From assembly GCF_039523235.1 (NCBI RefSeq), contig NZ_BAAAEX010000001.1: 64,000 bases of DNA; one strand, given 5' to 3'. How positions within the stretch are numbered: the first letter of the stretch is position 1; each line of letters starts with the position of its first letter. The position numbers and the translations under genes were made by a program. The notes beneath the pieces were generated by a model. It was given only the letters and a program-made list of their open reading frames with translations. It did no database searches and had not been told where the DNA came from. Source of the DNA: Castellaniella ginsengisoli. Its GTDB lineage: Bacteria; Pseudomonadota; Gammaproteobacteria; Burkholderiales; Burkholderiaceae_B. Positions 1-6,364 of the stretch are shown here, piece by piece.

Positions 1-320
1 GCGGCCAGGTGCTGGCCAAGCCCGGTTCGATCCACCCGCACACGAACTTCACGGCCGAGGTGTACATTCTGTCCAAGGAAGAGGGCGGCCGCCACACGCC
101 GTTCTTCAAGGGCTATCGTCCCCAGTTTTACTTCCGCACGACGGACGTGACGGGCACGATCGAGCTGCCGGCCGACAAGGAAATGGTGTTGCCGGGCGAC
201 AACGTGTCGATGACGGTGAACCTGATTGCGCCGATCGCCATGGAAGAAGGCCTGCGCTTTGCCATCCGCGAAGGCGGCCGCACCGTGGGCGCCGGCGTCG
301 TCGCCAAAATCATCAAGTAA
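1..320 (+). CDS. tuf: Elongation factor Tu, C-terminal part (5' end outside window)
   Basis: EF-Tu carries aminoacyl-tRNA to the ribosome as a GTP complex. About 106 codons are visible, all of the C-terminal beta-barrel region, including GGRHTPFFKGYRPQFYF, TTDVTGTIELP and the terminal REGGRTVGAGVVAKI stretch; the GTPase domain lies before the window. The reading frame is open to the left edge, so the first in-frame GTG at 9 is internal and not a start. rpsJ follows 57 nt later on the same strand, the str-operon arrangement. Identity is certain at family level; whether this is one of two tuf copies, as is common in proteobacteria, cannot be seen here. Confidence 0.97.
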   Translation, partial: GQVLAKPGSIHPHTNFTAEVYILSKEEGGRHTPFFKGYRPQFYFRTTDVTGTIELPADKEMVLPGDNVSMTVNLIAPIAMEEGLRFAIREGGRTVGAGVVAKIIK

Positions 321-330
321 TTGATGGATC

Positions 331-366
331 GGCGGGGGGGCCAGCCTCCCGCCCCTTTCGTTCTTT
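331..366 (+). terminator. Weak terminator-like hairpin between tuf and rpsJ
   Basis: A 9-bp stem with one G-U pair (331-339 with 345-353, loop GCCAG) is followed by a T-rich but interrupted stretch (356-366). The absence of a clean T run suggests partial attenuation or mRNA processing between tuf and rpsJ rather than full termination. Confidence 0.4.
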
Positions 367-377
367 AGGGGTTTCCC

Positions 378-689
378 ATGAAAAGCCAGAAAATCCGTAT
401 CCGCCTGAAGGCGTTCGACTACAAGCTGATCGACCAGTCCGCCGCCGAGATCGTCGATACGGCCAAGCGCACCGGCGCCGTGGTGCGCGGTCCCGTGCCG
501 CTGCCCACGCGCATCCGCCGCTACGACGTGCTGCGCTCGCCGCACGTCAACAAGACTTCGCGCGACCAGTTCGAGATGCGCACGCACCAGCGCCTGATGG
601 ACATCGTCGATCCCACCGACAAGACCGTGGACGCTCTGATGCGCCTGGATCTGCCGGCCGGCGTGGACGTCGAGATCGCCCTGCAGTAA
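378..689 (+). CDS. rpsJ: 30S ribosomal protein S10 (NusE)
   Basis: S10 is a 30S head protein and, as NusE, a partner of NusB in transcription antitermination. The 103 residues match the usual length of the family. The S10 signature is visible from the VRGPVPLPTRIRRY segment through SPHVNKTSRDQFE. The start has an AGGGG Shine-Dalgarno about 9 nt upstream (367-371). Unlike the classical E. coli S10 operon, rpsJ is separated from rplC by 264 nt holding an intrinsic terminator and a promoter, so it looks like the last gene of the tuf (str) transcript. Confidence 0.97.
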   Translation: MKSQKIRIRLKAFDYKLIDQSAAEIVDTAKRTGAVVRGPVPLPTRIRRYDVLRSPHVNKTSRDQFEMRTHQRLMDIVDPTDKTVDALMRLDLPAGVDVEIALQ

Positions 690-732
690 TTCCGTCCGGG
701 CCGTTTGCGCGGCCCGCCCGGACCGGACCGCC

Positions 733-758
733 CCGCCCTCCAGGCAGGGCGGTTTTTT
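733..758 (+). terminator. Intrinsic terminator after rpsJ
   Basis: A perfect 7-bp GC stem CCGCCCT/AGGGCGG (733-739 and 746-752, loop CCAGGC) is followed directly by six T residues (753-758). This is a textbook Rho-independent terminator and separates rpsJ from the rest of the S10 cluster. Confidence 0.88.
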
Positions 759-810
759 CATTCCCGGCTCGCCCCGGCATCACTCCCCCCGGGGCCGGCA
801 TGCCGGGGGA

Positions 811-839
811 TGGTTTTGGGGATGTTTTTATGCTAGAAT
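811..839 (+). promoter_or_regulatory. Extended -10 promoter for the rplC operon
   Basis: TGCTAGAAT at 831-839 fits an extended -10 element (TGnTAnAAT). The -35 position (TGGTTT, 811-816, 17-nt spacer) is poor, as expected when the extended element compensates. The predicted transcript starts near 846 and leaves a leader of about 108 nt before rplC. Confidence 0.6.
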
Positions 840-845
840 CAAGGG

Positions 846-953
846 CTTCGTCGTCCATTTTGGTGTAGCAGATGCATGGACGGCGGGATTTACAGCCCCG
901 GCCAATCGCAGTCGGGATTTAAAACTGTGGGGAAACACCCCCCGGAGAAAACA
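846..953 (+). other. Untranslated leader of the rplC operon
   Basis: The predicted leader contains a 7-bp inverted repeat CGTCCAT/ATGGACG (852-858 and 876-882) and a second small hairpin (GGGG, loop AAACA, CCCC) just before the rplC ribosome-binding site. In E. coli the S10 operon leader is the target of L4 autoregulation. The same role here is an inference from position only. An ATG at 876 is in frame with rplC but has no Shine-Dalgarno and lies inside the repeat, so it is not taken as the start. Confidence 0.4.
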
Positions 954-1643
954 ATGTCGAATTCGACACCTACGCCCGCCGCCTGGCGGCTCGGGCTCGT
1001 GGGGCGCAAGGTTGGCATGACCCGCATCTTTACCGAGGAAGGCGAGTCCATCCCGGTCACGGTGCTGGATGTGTCCAACAACCGCGTCACCCAGGTCAAG
1101 ACGCCTGAAATCGACGGCTATGCGGCGGTTCAGGTCGCCTACGGCGAGCGCCGCGCCTCTCGCGTCACCAAGGCCCAAGCCGGCCATTACGCCAAGGCCG
1201 GCGTCGAAGCCGGTTCCATCCTCAAGGAATTCCGTCTGGATCCCGCCCGCGCCGCCGAATTCACGGCGGGCGCCGTGGTCGCCGTGGAGTCCGTGTTCGA
1301 AGTCGGCCAGCAGGTCGACGTCACCGGCACCACCATCGGCAAGGGCTTCGCGGGCACGATCAAGCGCCACCACTTCGGTTCCCAGCGCGCTTCGCACGGC
1401 AACTCGCGTTCGCACCGCGTGCCGGGCTCCATCGGCCAGGCCCAGGATCCGGGCCGCATCTTCCCCGGCAAGAAAATGTCCGGTCACCTGGGTGATGTCA
1501 CCCGCACCGTCCAGAACCTGGATGTCGTGCGTGTGGACGCCGAGCGCGGCCTGCTGCTGGTGAAGGGCGCCGTCCCCGGCCACAAGAACGCCGATATCGT
1601 CGTGCGCCCCGCCGTCAAGGCGACGCCCAAGAAAGGAGCCTAA
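954..1643 (+). CDS. rplC: 50S ribosomal protein L3
   Basis: L3 is an early-assembling 50S protein whose long loop reaches the peptidyl-transferase centre. The chosen ATG at 954 follows GGAG at 944-947 and gives 229 residues. That is about 20 more than E. coli L3, mainly from an N-terminal extension (MSNSTPTPAAWRLG) before the conserved GLVGRKVGMTRIF. The loop GSIGQAQDPGRIFPGKKMSGHLG region is intact, including the glutamine that PrmB methylates in E. coli. First gene of the separately promoted S10 operon; rplD begins 2 nt after its stop. Confidence 0.97.
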   Translation: MSNSTPTPAAWRLGLVGRKVGMTRIFTEEGESIPVTVLDVSNNRVTQVKTPEIDGYAAVQVAYGERRASRVTKAQAGHYAKAGVEAGSILKEFRLDPARAAEFTAGAVVAVESVFEVGQQVDVTGTTIGKGFAGTIKRHHFGSQRASHGNSRSHRVPGSIGQAQDPGRIFPGKKMSGHLGDVTRTVQNLDVVRVDAERGLLLVKGAVPGHKNADIVVRPAVKATPKKGA

Positions 1644-1645
1644 TC

Positions 1646-2269
1646 ATGGAACTCAAGCTCCTGAATGATCAGGGTCAATCCTCGGCCACCGTGGCCGCCG
1701 CCGATGAGATCTTCGGCCGCGACTTCAACGAAGCCCTGGTTCACCAGATCGTCGTGGCCTACCAGGCGAATGCCCGCATGGGCAACCGCGCCCAGAAAAA
1801 CCGCGAAACGGTCAAGCACTCCACCAAGAAGCCCTGGCGCCAGAAGGGCACCGGCCGCGCCCGTTCCGGGATGACTTCCTCGCCGATCTGGCGTGGGGGT
1901 GGCCGCGCGTTCCCGAACTCGCCGGACGAGAACTTCAGCCACAAGGTCAACAAGAAGATGTACCGCGCCGGCTTGCGCGCCATCTTCTCGCAACTGGTCC
2001 GCGAAGATCGCCTGGCCGTGGTTGAGAGCTTCACCCTCGAAGCCCCGAAGACCAAGCTGGCCGCCGCCAAGCTCAAGGATCTGGGCATTGCCGAACCCGT
2101 CCTGATCATCACCGATGCCCTGGACGAAAACGTCTATCTCGCGACGCGCAACCTGCCCCACGTGGCGGTCATCGAAACGCGCTACGCCGATCCGCTGTCC
2201 CTGGTCCACTACAAGAAAGTGCTGATCACCAAGCCGGCGATCGCCCAACTCGAGGAGTTGCTGGGATGA
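1646..2269 (+). CDS. rplD: 50S ribosomal protein L4
   Basis: L4 lines the polypeptide exit tunnel and in E. coli also represses its own operon. The protein has 207 residues, close to the usual 201-206. The extended tunnel loop is recognisable as KPWRQKGTGRARSG followed by SPIWRGGGRAFP. Its last four bases (ATGA) overlap the rplW start, so the two genes are translationally coupled. Confidence 0.97.
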   Translation: MELKLLNDQGQSSATVAAADEIFGRDFNEALVHQIVVAYQANARMGNRAQKNRETVKHSTKKPWRQKGTGRARSGMTSSPIWRGGGRAFPNSPDENFSHKVNKKMYRAGLRAIFSQLVREDRLAVVESFTLEAPKTKLAAAKLKDLGIAEPVLIITDALDENVYLATRNLPHVAVIETRYADPLSLVHYKKVLITKPAIAQLEELLG

Positions 2270-2562
2270 ATGCCGAACGTCTGATGAAAGTCATCCTGGC
2301 GCCCGTCGTGACCGAAAAGTCCACGATGATCGCCGAAAAGAACAACCAGGTCGCTTTCCGCGTCGTCGCCGACGCCACCAAGCCGGAGATCAAGGCCGCC
2401 ATCGAACTGCTGTTCAAGGTCGAGGTCGAGTCCGTGCAGGTTGCCAATCGCAAGGGCAAGGAAAAGCGCTTCGGCCGTTTCATGGGCCGTCGCCGCAACG
2501 AACGCAAGGCCTATGTCTCGCTCAAGGCCGGGCAGGAAATCGACTTTACGGAGGTGAACTAA
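2266..2562 (+). CDS. rplW: 50S ribosomal protein L23
   Basis: L23 sits at the tunnel exit and is the docking site for trigger factor and SRP. The 98-residue product has the usual size and the conserved N-terminal VTEKSTMIAEKNNQVAFRV stretch. It overlaps rplD by 4 nt, and rplB starts immediately after its stop codon with no intervening base. Confidence 0.97.
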   Translation: MNAERLMKVILAPVVTEKSTMIAEKNNQVAFRVVADATKPEIKAAIELLFKVEVESVQVANRKGKEKRFGRFMGRRRNERKAYVSLKAGQEIDFTEVN

Positions 2563-3390
2563 ATGCCGCTGGTCAAAGTCAAACCCACGTCCGCCGGTCG
2601 CCGGGGCATGATCAAGGTCGTGCACCCCGAGCTGCACAAGGGCCCGGGCTACGCCCCCCTGCTGGAACCGCAATCGCGCCATTCCGGCCGTAACAACAAC
2701 GGCCACATCACCGTCCGCCATCGTGGCGGCGGCCATAAGCAGCACTACCGCGTCGTCGATTTCCGCCGCAACAAGGACGGCATCGCCGCCCGCGTCGAGC
2801 GCCTGGAATACGATCCGAACCGGACGGCGCACATTGCGCTGCTGTGCTACGCCGACGGCGAGCGCCGCTACATCATCGCTCCGCGCGGCCTGGAAGTCGG
2901 CTCCACCGTCATGTCCGGCGCCGACGCGCCGATCCGTGCCGGCAATACGCTGCCCATCCGCGCCATCCCGGTCGGCGCCACCATCCACTGCATCGAGATG
3001 CAGCCGGGCAAGGGCGCCCAGATCGCCCGCTCGGCCGGCTCGTCGGCCGTGCTGCTGGCCCGCGAAGGTGTCTACGCTCAGGTCCGTCTGCGTTCCGGCG
3101 AAGTCCGCCGCGTTCACATCGATTGCCGCGCCACCATCGGCGAAGTCGGCAACGGCGATCACAGCCTGCGCCAGATCGGCAAGGCCGGCGCAATGCGCTG
3201 GCGCGGCGTGCGTCCGACGGTCCGTGGCGTCGCCATGAACCCGGTGGATCACCCGCACGGCGGCGGTGAAGGCCGCACCGGCGAAGGCCGCGAACCCGTC
3301 AGCCCGTGGGGTACTCCCGCCAAGGGCTACCGGACCCGTCGTAACAAGCGGACGGACAATATGATTGTCTCTCGCCGCAAGCGCAAATAA
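2563..3390 (+). CDS. rplB: 50S ribosomal protein L2
   Basis: L2 is one of the most conserved 50S proteins, required for subunit association and peptidyl transfer. It has 275 residues, normal length. The C-terminal signature NPVDHPHGGGEGRTGEGR contains the functionally important histidine pair. The Arg/Lys-rich end (SRRKRK) is typical. The start abuts the rplW stop, indicating coupling. Confidence 0.98.
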   Translation: MPLVKVKPTSAGRRGMIKVVHPELHKGPGYAPLLEPQSRHSGRNNNGHITVRHRGGGHKQHYRVVDFRRNKDGIAARVERLEYDPNRTAHIALLCYADGERRYIIAPRGLEVGSTVMSGADAPIRAGNTLPIRAIPVGATIHCIEMQPGKGAQIARSAGSSAVLLAREGVYAQVRLRSGEVRRVHIDCRATIGEVGNGDHSLRQIGKAGAMRWRGVRPTVRGVAMNPVDHPHGGGEGRTGEGREPVSPWGTPAKGYRTRRNKRTDNMIVSRRKRK

Positions 3391-3402
3391 GGGGCGAACA
3401 CT

Positions 3403-3678
3403 ATGTCACGTTCGATCAAGAAAGGCCCGTTCGTCGATGCGCATCTGATCAAGAAGGTCGATGCCGCCGTCGGGGGCAAAGAAAAGAAGCCGATCAAGAC
3501 CTGGTCGCGCCGTTCCACCATCCTGCCCGAATTCATCGGGCTGACGATTGCCGTGCACAACGGCCACCAGCACGTTCCCGTGTATATCAACGAGAACATG
3601 GTCGGCCACAAGCTCGGCGAATTCGCCCTGACGCGCACCTTCAAGGGGCACGCGGCGGACAAGAAGGCCAAGAGGTAA
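3403..3678 (+). CDS. rpsS: 30S ribosomal protein S19
   Basis: S19 is a 30S head protein that contacts S13 and the A-site region. The 91-residue product starts SRSIKKGPFVDAHL and contains the conserved TWSRRSTILPEFIG and VYINENMVGHKLGEF blocks. The spacing is 12 nt after rplB and 3 nt before rplV, within the continuous S10 operon. Confidence 0.97.
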   Translation: MSRSIKKGPFVDAHLIKKVDAAVGGKEKKPIKTWSRRSTILPEFIGLTIAVHNGHQHVPVYINENMVGHKLGEFALTRTFKGHAADKKAKR

Positions 3679-3681
3679 GCC

Positions 3682-4011
3682 ATGGAAACTACCGCAGTCA
3701 TCCGCGGCGTCCATATTTCCGCGCAGAAGACCCGCCTGGTGGCGGATCTGATCCGTGGGAAGTCCGTGGCGCACGCCCTCAACATCCTCACGTTCAGCCC
3801 CAAGAAGGCCGCCGGCATCCTGAAAAAGGCGCTGGAATCGGCCATCGCCAATGCCGAACACAATGATGGCGCCGACATCGACGAACTGAAGGTCACCACG
3901 ATCTACGTCGACAAGGCCCAATCGATGAAGCGGTTTTCCGCGCGCGCCAAAGGCCGCGGCAACCGCATCGAAAAGCAGACCTGCCACATCGTGGTCAAGG
4001 TCGGGGCGTAA
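3682..4011 (+). CDS. rplV: 50S ribosomal protein L22
   Basis: L22 lines the exit tunnel; its beta-hairpin is where macrolide-resistance changes arise in other bacteria. The 109 residues match the family. The tip region reads KRFSARAKGRGNRIEKQTCHI, close to the usual tunnel hairpin. The operon position between rpsS and rpsC is conserved. Confidence 0.97.
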   Translation: METTAVIRGVHISAQKTRLVADLIRGKSVAHALNILTFSPKKAAGILKKALESAIANAEHNDGADIDELKVTTIYVDKAQSMKRFSARAKGRGNRIEKQTCHIVVKVGA

Positions 4012-4020
4012 GGAGTCGCA

Positions 4021-4812
4021 ATGGGACAGAAAATTCACCCGATTGGGTTCCGCCTCGCGGTCAACCACAACTGGACTTCTCGCTGGTACGCGAACGACAA
4101 GGTCTACGGCAGCATGCTCGCCGAAGACATCCGCGTGCGTGAATACCTGAAGAAGAAACTCAAATCCGCTTCCGTGGGCCGCGTCATCATCGAGCGCCCC
4201 GCCAAGAACGCCCGCATCACTGTGTACTCGGCCCGCCCGGGCGTGGTGATCGGCCGCCGCGGCGAGGACATCGAAACGCTGAAGGCCGACCTGCAGCGCC
4301 TGATGGGCGTGCCCGTGCACGTCAACATCGAGGAAATCCGCAAGCCGGAAACCGACGCGCAGCTCATCGCCGACTCGATCGCCCAGCAGCTCGAAAAGCG
4401 CATCATGTTCCGCCGCGCCATGAAACGCGCCATGCAGAACGCCATGCGCCTGGGCGCCCAGGGCATCAAGATCATGTCCTCCGGCCGCCTGAACGGCATC
4501 GAGATCGCTCGTACCGAGTGGTACCGCGAAGGCCGCGTGCCTCTGCACACGCTGCGCGCGAACATCGACTACGGCTTCTCGGAAGCCCAGACGACCTACG
4601 GGATCATCGGGATCAAGGTCTGGGTCTACAAGGGCGACATGCTGCCCAACGGCGAAATGCCCCCGGAAACCGCCGCCCCGCGTGACGAAGAACGCCGTCC
4701 GCGCCGTGCGCCGCGTGGTGATCGTCCGGGCCGTCCCGGCGACAACCGCGGCCGTGGCCGTGGCCCGCGCCGTGATGCCGCCTCGGCTGCTCCGGCGCCT
4801 GAAGGAGAATAA
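4021..4812 (+). CDS. rpsC: 30S ribosomal protein S3 with Arg/Gly-rich tail
   Basis: S3 binds 16S rRNA at the mRNA entry site and contributes to mRNA helicase activity. The KH type II domain is visible with its loop GVVIGRRGEDIE (about residues 75-86), followed by the S3 C-terminal domain to about residue 212. With 263 residues it is about 30 longer than E. coli S3. The extra part is a disordered tail with PRRAPRGDRPGRPG and RGRGRGPRRD segments and an acidic end. The tail is in frame with no sign of frameshift and ends 2 nt before rplP, so it is probably genuine. Confidence 0.97.
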   Translation: MGQKIHPIGFRLAVNHNWTSRWYANDKVYGSMLAEDIRVREYLKKKLKSASVGRVIIERPAKNARITVYSARPGVVIGRRGEDIETLKADLQRLMGVPVHVNIEEIRKPETDAQLIADSIAQQLEKRIMFRRAMKRAMQNAMRLGAQGIKIMSSGRLNGIEIARTEWYREGRVPLHTLRANIDYGFSEAQTTYGIIGIKVWVYKGDMLPNGEMPPETAAPRDEERRPRRAPRGDRPGRPGDNRGRGRGPRRDAASAAPAPEGE

Positions 4813-4814
4813 AC

Positions 4815-5231
4815 ATGCTGTCACCCTCTCGCAGGAAGTACCGCAAGGAACAGAAAGGCCGCAATACCGGCCTGGCCACGCGCGGTGCCCAGGTCTCCTT
4901 CGGCGAGTTCGGTCTGAAGGCCACCGGTCGTGGCCGCCTGACCGCTCGCCAGATCGAGGCTGCCCGTCGTGCCATCAACCGTCACATCAAGCGTGGCGGC
5001 CGCATCTGGATCCGGATCTTCCCGGACAAGCCCATTTCGCAGAAGCCCGCCGAAGTCCGGATGGGTAACGGCAAGGGCAACCCGGAGTTCTGGGTCGCGG
5101 AAATTCAACCCGGCAAGGTGCTGTACGAAATGGAAGGCGTGAGCGAAGAACTCGCCCGCGAAGCGTTCCGCCTGGCCGCCGCCAAGCTGCCCATCAGGAC
5201 GACCTTCGTGTCGCGCCGCGTGGGCGCCTAG
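4815..5231 (+). CDS. rplP: 50S ribosomal protein L16
   Basis: L16 organises the A-site side of the peptidyl-transferase region. It has 138 residues, normal length, with conserved GEFGLKATGRGRLTARQIEAAR and the KPAEVRMGNGKG segment containing the arginine that is hydroxylated in E. coli L16. The start lies 2 nt after the rpsC stop with GAAGGAG upstream. Confidence 0.97.
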   Translation: MLSPSRRKYRKEQKGRNTGLATRGAQVSFGEFGLKATGRGRLTARQIEAARRAINRHIKRGGRIWIRIFPDKPISQKPAEVRMGNGKGNPEFWVAEIQPGKVLYEMEGVSEELAREAFRLAAAKLPIRTTFVSRRVGA

Positions 5232-5242
5232 GAGATCAGGAT

Positions 5243-5434
5243 ATGAAAGCCAGTGAACTGCGCGCCAAGGATGCCGCCGGGCTCCAGGCCGAGCTCGAGA
5301 GCCTGCTGAAGGCACACTTCAACCTGCGCATGCAGCGTGCCACCCAGCAGCTTTCCAACACCAGCCAGTTGGGCAAGGTGCGTCGCGACATCGCGCGCAT
5401 CCGCACCATCATGACTGAGAACGCAGGAAAGTAA
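5243..5434 (+). CDS. rpmC: 50S ribosomal protein L29
   Basis: L29 is a small helical-hairpin protein near the tunnel exit. The product is 63 residues with the family pattern MKASELRAKDAAGLQAELE and VRRDIARIRTIM. It lies between rplP and rpsQ, 1 nt before rpsQ. Confidence 0.97.
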   Translation: MKASELRAKDAAGLQAELESLLKAHFNLRMQRATQQLSNTSQLGKVRRDIARIRTIMTENAGK

Positions 5435-5435
5435 T

Positions 5436-5717
5436 ATGACTACCGAAACCCAGAAAGATACCGCCAAGCGTCAACGCACGCTGGTCGGCAAGGTCGTCAG
5501 CAACAAGATGGACAAGTCCGTCGTCGTCAGCGTCCAGACCCGTGTCAAGCACCCCGTGCTGGGCAAGTTCGTCAATCGCACCGCGAAGTACAAGGCGCAT
5601 GACGAAGCCAACCAGTACAACGAAGGCGACACCGTCGAAATCGCCGAAGGCCGCCCCATCTCCAAGACCAAGTCCTGGACTGTGGTGCGCCTGATCGAGG
5701 CCGTGCGCATCATCTGA
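5436..5717 (+). CDS. rpsQ: 30S ribosomal protein S17
   Basis: S17 is a primary 16S rRNA-binding protein. The 93-residue product contains LVGKVVSNKMDKSVVVSV and the KTKSWTVVRLIEA end. It is the last gene of this operon. In most proteobacteria rplN follows directly, but here the transcript ends in two hairpins and rplN lies 15.6 kb away. Confidence 0.97.
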   Translation: MTTETQKDTAKRQRTLVGKVVSNKMDKSVVVSVQTRVKHPVLGKFVNRTAKYKAHDEANQYNEGDTVEIAEGRPISKTKSWTVVRLIEAVRII

Positions 5718-5761
5718 TGCCGCTGTCGGCCAGCGGGTTTTCCTCCGCCGGCCACGACTTC

Positions 5762-5779
5762 GCGCGGCTTCGGCCGCGC
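5762..5779 (+). other. cUUCGg tetraloop hairpin downstream of rpsQ
   Basis: GCGCGGC (5762-5768), TTCG, GCCGCGC (5773-5779) form a 7-bp stem closed by C-G around a UUCG loop, an exceptionally stable RNA hairpin. It precedes the operon terminator and probably protects the 3' end from exonucleases. Confidence 0.6.
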
Positions 5780-5785
5780 CGCCCG

Positions 5786-5810
5786 GACCCCGCCTCGTGC
5801 GGGGTCTTTT
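5786..5810 (+). terminator. Intrinsic terminator of the S10 operon
   Basis: An 8-bp stem GACCCCGC/GCGGGGTC (5786-5793 and 5799-5806, loop CTCGT) is followed by TTTT. It ends the rplC-rpsQ transcript and shows that the ribosomal cluster is truly interrupted here. Confidence 0.85.
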
Positions 5811-5895
5811 CATGGGCGCGCCGGGTCGGCCGGCCATGATCCGGCGCCTCCGGCGCAATCCTGTAGCATGTCAATTTTCACAAGAGGCATCCGTC

Positions 5896-6306
5896 ATGGA
5901 CATCACGTGTTTCGACGATCTGCTGCAGGCGGCGCGCCTGCAGCCCGAGCCGCAGCGCCTGCTGTTCGTCTTCGCCGCCAGTTCGGTGCCGGACGATGCC
6001 ATGCCGCAGCAGAAGGCCAGCCATGCCCGGGGCGAAGGCGGCGAATTGACGCCCATCCTGTGCGTGGACAAGACACCGGACGAACTGGGTACGTTCGCCG
6101 CGCTGGTGGAGGAGTCGCGCCGCACCGGCCAGGATTGGCATGTCGTGTTCGTGGCCGCCATGGCCGACCAGACGGCCTATCTGCCGGATAACAAAGACGT
6201 GGACCAGGCATTCCAGCGCATGACGCAGATGATCAAGTACGGCACGGTCAGTTCGCTGCTGGCGTTCGACCGGGCCGGCGAACCGATCCTGTTCAGCGCG
6301 GCCTGA
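5896..6306 (+). CDS. Small conserved protein of unknown function
   Basis: The start at 5896 is chosen because AGAGG lies about 8 nt upstream and the following MDITCFDDLLQAARLQPEPQ looks like a protein N-terminus; the frame also extends upstream to 5797. The product has 136 residues, no signal peptide or membrane segment, and a mixed alpha/beta character, with a hydrophobic strand (RLLFVFA), an acidic centre (CVDKTPDELGTF) and a C-terminal amphipathic helix. I recall similar Bordetella and Achromobacter proteins being labelled ribonucleotide reductase subunit alpha; nothing here supports that, since it has about one sixth of the length and no catalytic motif. It precedes ggt by 58 nt. Function unknown. 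Confidence 0.75.
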   Translation: MDITCFDDLLQAARLQPEPQRLLFVFAASSVPDDAMPQQKASHARGEGGELTPILCVDKTPDELGTFAALVEESRRTGQDWHVVFVAAMADQTAYLPDNKDVDQAFQRMTQMIKYGTVSSLLAFDRAGEPILFSAA

Positions 6307-6364
6307 TTCCGCCCCCGGCCACCGCGCCGGTCGTCCGCACCCGCCCGGCATCGAGAGGATACGC

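Noticed and set aside
876..953. N-terminal extension of L3 from ATG 876
   Set aside because: No Shine-Dalgarno, overlaps a leader inverted repeat; ATG 954 has GGAG at correct spacing and fits family N-termini.
2209..3258. Long - strand reading frame opposite rplW-rplB
   Set aside because: It mirrors high-GC third-position bias of the ribosomal genes; composition is Asp/Gly/His/Val-rich without motifs, and strong genes occupy the + strand.
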